From NCBI GenBank assembly GCA_964550465.1, contig CAZJZH010000024.1, positions 1-15,317 of the forward strand: a stretch of DNA of 15,317 bases, in the 5' to 3' direction. Positions 12,877 to 15,317 of this stretch are shown piece after piece (the stretch's first letter is position 1; each line of letters starts with the position of its first letter). Made by a program: the position numbers and the translations under genes. Under the pieces are notes generated by a model. The model had not been told where the DNA came from, ran no database searches, and worked only from the letters and a program-made list of their open reading frames with translations. The DNA is from CAZJZH01 sp964550465. Its GTDB lineage: Bacteria; Patescibacteriota; Patescibacteriia; JACRDY01.

Positions 12877-12950
12877 TCGGCCCGGAAGGACTTGAACCTT
12901 CGACCACCAAGATATAAGCTTGGCGCTCTAACCAACTGAGCTACGGGCCG
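12877..12950 (-). tRNA. tRNA-Ile, anticodon UAU
   Basis: A complete 74-nt cloverleaf on minus: acceptor CGGCCCG / CGGGCCG, D-arm GCTC-AGTTGGTTA-GAGC, anticodon arm CCAAG-CTTATAT-CTTGG, variable loop TGGTC, T-arm GAAGG-TTCAAGT-CCTTC, discriminator A. The anticodon 5'-UAU-3' reads AUA. Most bacteria read AUA with a CAU tRNA carrying lysidine; a UAU anticodon is known from a minority, such as Mycoplasma mobile. CCA is not encoded, consistent with the CCA-adding enzyme gene nearby. Confidence 0.93.
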
Positions 12951-12971
12951 CTAAACTAGGTGCCGTAACTG

Positions 12972-13040
12972 TCCGCGTCATACGCCGCAAAGCGGCGTTG
13001 CGCGGATCCGACCATTGCGCCGGAGGCGCAGATGGGCGGA
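12972..13040 (-). repeat. Double hairpin element upstream of tRNA-Ile
   Basis: Two adjacent hairpins. The first is TCCGCG (12972-12977) / CGCGGA (13001-13006) with the inner helix ACGCCGC / GCGGCGT and loop AAA. The second is TCCG, CCAT, TGCGCC, loop GGA, GGCGCA, ATGG, CGGA (13007-13040) with an A/G mismatch and a bulge. On minus the element directly follows a copy of the first 12-13 nt of tRNA-Ile (13053-13041). Confidence 0.65.
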
Positions 13041-13131
13041 AGCTACGGGCCGCCAAATTCTTCCTGACCGAGTTTACCTTACCATCTCCCGCATGAGCGG
13101 ATACAGGCAGGTTATCAAAATTACTTGAGCG

Positions 13132-13159
13132 AGTATACCACAGCAGCAAAAAATGGCAA
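13132..13159 (-). promoter_or_regulatory. Promoter of the tRNA transcription unit
   Basis: On minus: TTGCCA (13159-13154), a 16-nt spacer, TATACT (13137-13132). It reads towards the hairpin elements and both tRNA genes and has the same -10 as tyrS, valS and the DHH-like gene. Confidence 0.7.
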
Positions 13160-13234
13160 TAACTGATACACAGGCCCAACAGACTTAAATACATTTAAAT
13201 TTAGCTATTTTTTACTGTTGCCCTGGGGCTAGCC

Positions 13235-13262
13235 TTGACATTCCCTGTAATTATAGTAGCAT
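13235..13262 (+). promoter_or_regulatory. Promoter of the candidate noncoding RNA
   Basis: TTGACA (13235-13240), a perfect -35 consensus, with a 16-nt spacer and TAGCAT (13257-13262), a weaker -10. Predicted transcription start is near 13268-13270. Confidence 0.5.
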
Positions 13263-13267
13263 AGATA

Positions 13268-13676
13268 ATTATTGCTCTTTATTTAGGCGTCCCGATTGAG
13301 AAGTAGGTCACTGCGACTGTCGACACGAAACTCAATCTTTCGCACCGCTACGGTGCCAGACTGCCGGTGAACTTCACCGGCACCGAAGTACAGCCGTCAT
13401 TGGCAAGGGAAGCACAGGTCGCGCAGTAAGCGGCAATGACTGGGAATACTTCGCCAGGATTCATCGCATCCTCCTTGGTCCTCCTTCTTGGTGTACAGTG
13501 TTGAGGTCCGACCCGACAACGAGGAGTAAGCTCCGCTGTACGCCAACCAACGCATGGTGGTTGTGGGCCGGCGCTTCCCCACGCCCCACCCACCCTGCTA
13601 CACCCACATCAAAACCTCCCCGCGCCAACAGCGCCCACGGTCTCATCCCCCCCCGCTTCGGCGGGGGGTCTTTTTT
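13268..13676 (+). ncRNA. Candidate structured noncoding RNA, about 400 nt, unrecognised family
   Basis: The stretch from the promoter to a strong terminator has no convincing ORF but holds a series of helices in order: GATTGAG (13294) / CTCAATC (13331), GCACCG (13342) / CGGTGC (13351), TGCCGGTG (13362) / CACCGGCA (13375), CGAAGTA (13384) / TACTTCG (13447) enclosing GTCATTG (13396) / CAATGAC (13434), and TTGGTGTACAG (13488) / CTGTACGCCAA (13536) with one G-U pair. The region before the terminator (about 13573-13654) is C-rich. Two TCCTCCTT copies (13469 and 13479) could pair with Shine-Dalgarno sequences. I found none of the signature sequences of RNase P RNA, tmRNA or SRP RNA. The exact 5' end is inferred. 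Confidence 0.5.
13649..13676 (+). terminator. Terminator of the candidate noncoding RNA
   Basis: CCCCCCGC (13649-13656), loop TTCG, GCGGGGGG (13661-13668), then TCTTTTTT. An 8-bp GC stem with a UUCG tetraloop: a textbook strong intrinsic terminator. Confidence 0.95.
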
Positions 13677-13688
13677 ACCCACCACCGA

Positions 13689-13716
13689 TTGCCACATCAA
13701 CCAACAATGCTACAAT
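13689..13716 (+). promoter_or_regulatory. Promoter of cca
   Basis: TTGCCA (13689-13694), a 16-nt spacer and TACAAT (13711-13716). The -10 ends 6 nt before the ATG, so the mRNA should be leaderless. Confidence 0.75.
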
Positions 13717-13722
13717 GGCACT

Positions 13723-15192
13723 ATGATCAGTATCACCCGCCGCATTCCCCTAGCGGCTCGACAATTAGCTGACCAATTACACCAACACTTCCCTGATGGT
13801 GAAGTTTTTCTGGTTGGCGGCAGCGTGCGTGATGTCTTGCTACGGCGACCAGCCAAAGATGTTGATTTAGTGATACGGGGCGTGGCTATTGAACCGTTGC
13901 AGCAGTTTTTGTCGCAACACGGTGAGGTCAACTTAGTCGGTCGAGCCTTTGGTGTGCTGAAGTTCACCACTGGTGAGAAAAAACCGCTGACTATCGACAT
14001 CGCTCTACCACGGACTGAGCACAGCCTGGGCCACAGCGGGGCCTATCGTGACTTTGCTGTTCAAGCAGATCACCAACTACCGATCGAAGATGACTTGTCA
14101 CGGCGTGATTTCACCATCAACGCCATGGCTTATAATTTGAAAACAAAGCAACTGGTTGACCCCTTTAACGGTCAAGCTGACCTGACCGCCGGTCGCATTG
14201 TGGCGGTTGGCCATGCTATCGAACGATTCAGTGAAGACTTCTCTCGCATGTTGCGGGCTATCCGTTTTTCTTGTCAGCTAGATTTTGTGATTGGTCCCAA
14301 GACCTGGGAAGCCATCACCACCCTAGCGCCCCGCATTAACGATCAACACCAAGACGAATACATCGTGCCGCGAGAAACGATTGCCAAAGAATTACTCAAG
14401 TCACTGCGCGCTAATCCACTGAAAACCATTGAGCAGTACGACCAGACCGGTTTTTTGCAGTTGCTCTTGCCGGAACTCGAGCCGATGAAAGATTGCCCGC
14501 AGCCAGCTGCTTTTCATAGCGAAGGTGATGTCTGGGCACATACCATGCTCTGCGTTGCACAACTGGACAGCAAAGCTTTTACCAAAAAATTTGGTCAAGC
14601 CAGTATGAACACTGTCTTGGCGGCATTGCTGCACGACATCGGCAAACCACCTACCCTGCAACAGCCTCGTGGCCAGGGAGACCGCATTCGTTTTAACGGT
14701 CATGACATCCTCGGCGCCAAGATGACGGCTGACATCTGCCAACGATTAAAATTATCAAGTTATAAAGAAGCAGACATCGACGTTGACTGTGATGATTTGG
14801 TCTGGCTGGTCAAACATCACATGCTGACCAGTGGCAATACGGTCAAGGAAATGAAGCACACCACGCTGGAAAAATACTTCTTCGCTGACCGGCCGGGTGG
14901 CGACCTACTAGCCTTGTCGTTCGCTGATATCTCTGCCAGTATTCCCACCAGTGGCAAACCGGACTACACCAACTACACGGTACTGGAAAAACGTTTGCAG
15001 AAACTGCGCCGCACCATGGCTAACAAAAAAACCTTGCCTAAGCCATTGCTGAATGGTGATGAAATCATGGCCATCACCGGCATGACTCCCGGACCGAAAC
15101 TGGGCCAGTTAGCAGAAAAACTGCGGGAAGTCCAGCTGAGTGGCAAAGTAAAAACTAAGGCGCAAGCAAAAGCATTTATCGAAAAACAGTAG
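13723..15192 (+). CDS. cca: CCA-adding enzyme / poly(A) polymerase family nucleotidyltransferase with HD domain
   Basis: This enzyme adds or repairs the 3' CCA of tRNAs with CTP and ATP. The 489-residue product has class II nucleotidyltransferase motifs: VGGSVRD (31-37) and the metal-binding DVD (46-48), the RRDFTINAMA motif (127-136), and RMLRAIRF (175-182). The C-terminal part carries an HD phosphohydrolase domain: H273 in VWAHT, LLHDIGK (302-308), GHD (326-328) and HH (365-366). The HD domain in such proteins is linked to 2',3'-cyclic phosphate or phosphatase activity. The frame is open from 13498, but that stretch is the terminator and noncoding RNA region; the ATG at 13723 fits the homologous start and the promoter 6 nt upstream. 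Both tRNA genes in this window lack CCA, as expected. It is followed after 2 nt by a pseudouridine synthase gene. Confidence 0.93.
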   Translation: MISITRRIPLAARQLADQLHQHFPDGEVFLVGGSVRDVLLRRPAKDVDLVIRGVAIEPLQQFLSQHGEVNLVGRAFGVLKFTTGEKKPLTIDIALPRTEHSLGHSGAYRDFAVQADHQLPIEDDLSRRDFTINAMAYNLKTKQLVDPFNGQADLTAGRIVAVGHAIERFSEDFSRMLRAIRFSCQLDFVIGPKTWEAITTLAPRINDQHQDEYIVPRETIAKELLKSLRANPLKTIEQYDQTGFLQLLLPELEPMKDCPQPAAFHSEGDVWAHTMLCVAQLDSKAFTKKFGQASMNTVLAALLHDIGKPPTLQQPRGQGDRIRFNGHDILGAKMTADICQRLKLSSYKEADIDVDCDDLVWLVKHHMLTSGNTVKEMKHTTLEKYFFADRPGGDLLALSFADISASIPTSGKPDYTNYTVLEKRLQKLRRTMANKKTLPKPLLNGDEIMAITGMTPGPKLGQLAEKLREVQLSGKVKTKAQAKAFIEKQ

Positions 15193-15194
15193 CT

Positions 15195-15317
15195 ATGCAA
15201 CAGTACAACGTCACCCTAGAACATAACGAAGAACGGCTCGATGTCTTTTTGACTGCCGTTATGCCGCTGTCCCGCTCACAGATCAAGAAACTGATTACCG
15301 GTGGCGCCGTAACCGTT
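15195..15317 (+). CDS. RluA/RluD-family pseudouridine synthase, N-terminal S4 domain (partial)
   Basis: Only the first 41 codons are in the window. The translation starts MQQYNVTLEHNEERLDVFLT and continues with SRSQIKKLITGGAVTV. This is the S4 RNA-binding domain that opens most RluD-type 23S rRNA pseudouridine synthases (RLD-FL, SR-IQKLI-G-V-V). The ATG lies 2 nt after the cca stop codon, so the two are an operon with probable translational coupling. Other S4-containing proteins cannot be excluded because the catalytic domain is beyond the edge. Confidence 0.75.
   Translation, partial: MQQYNVTLEHNEERLDVFLTAVMPLSRSQIKKLITGGAVTV

Noticed and set aside
13348..13464. A 38-codon minus ORF (MNPGEVFPVIAAYC...) with a good AAGGAGGA ribosome-binding site
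   Set aside because: It lies inside the structured RNA region, its codons are formed by RNA-like inverted repeats, and no minus promoter is evident. It is kept only as an alternative reading of the anti-Shine-Dalgarno motif.
13268..13676. Assignment of the structured region to RNase P RNA, tmRNA or SRP RNA
   Set aside because: None of the conserved signature sequences of these RNAs could be found on either strand by eye.
13461..13700. A 79-codon minus ORF and the plus frame open from 13498 to cca
   Set aside because: Both run through the terminator and the C-rich RNA region and have low-complexity Pro/Gly/Arg/Thr composition. The cca start at 13723 has its own promoter 6 nt upstream.
1..15317. 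CRISPR arrays, insertion sequences, integrases or transposases
   Set aside because: No regularly spaced direct repeats and no transposase- or integrase-like protein are visible in the window.

Overview
The window looks like a scaffold from an uncultivated bacterium, most probably of the Candidate Phyla Radiation (Patescibacteria). This is an inference. It rests on compact housekeeping genes, several genes whose -10 box sits only 6-12 nt before the start codon (leaderless-type mRNAs), tRNA genes without an encoded CCA, a degenerate DHH-family protein, and many small proteins of unknown function. A run of ten N at 6067-6076 shows that it is an assembled scaffold.

Layout. (1) 1-4334: tyrosyl-tRNA synthetase (minus), two overlapping small membrane-protein genes (plus) and valyl-tRNA synthetase (minus). 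(2) 4390-5418: a two-gene operon of small helix-turn-helix proteins built from three related modules, with a clear promoter and a terminator. (3) 5430-6719: a DHH-phosphoesterase-like gene broken by the assembly gap, ending at a bidirectional terminator shared with the convergent gene. (4) 6728-8880: a fused permease/ATPase ABC exporter and a 47-codon ORF, bracketed by terminators. (5) 8883-12680: an AT-richer accessory block, all on the minus strand, with unrelated small genes: a tyrosine-phosphatase-like protein, an EamA transporter, a DUF1801 protein, a P-loop kinase, a SET-domain protein and a ParB-like-domain protein. Short sites with inverted terminal boxes separate them and resemble integron attC sites, so the block could be a gene-cassette array. 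(6) 12642-13159: a tRNA transcription unit (minus) with tRNA-Ile(UAU) and an aberrant palindromic tRNA-Val-like gene. Each is preceded by a GC-rich hairpin element that is itself preceded by a copy of the first 12 nt of that tRNA. (7) 13235-13676: promoter, about 400 nt of heavily structured sequence without a convincing ORF, and a UUCG-loop terminator: a candidate noncoding RNA of no family I recognise, carrying two anti-Shine-Dalgarno-like UCCUCCUU motifs. (8) 13689-15317: a leaderless-type gene for a CCA-adding enzyme with an HD domain, then the start of an RluA/RluD-type pseudouridine synthase.

The conserved parts serve translation: two aminoacyl-tRNA synthetases, tRNAs, CCA addition and pseudouridylation. 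The CCA enzyme fits with tRNA genes that lack CCA. The most unusual parts are the putative cassette array, the hairpin elements that duplicate tRNA 5' ends, and the structured RNA.
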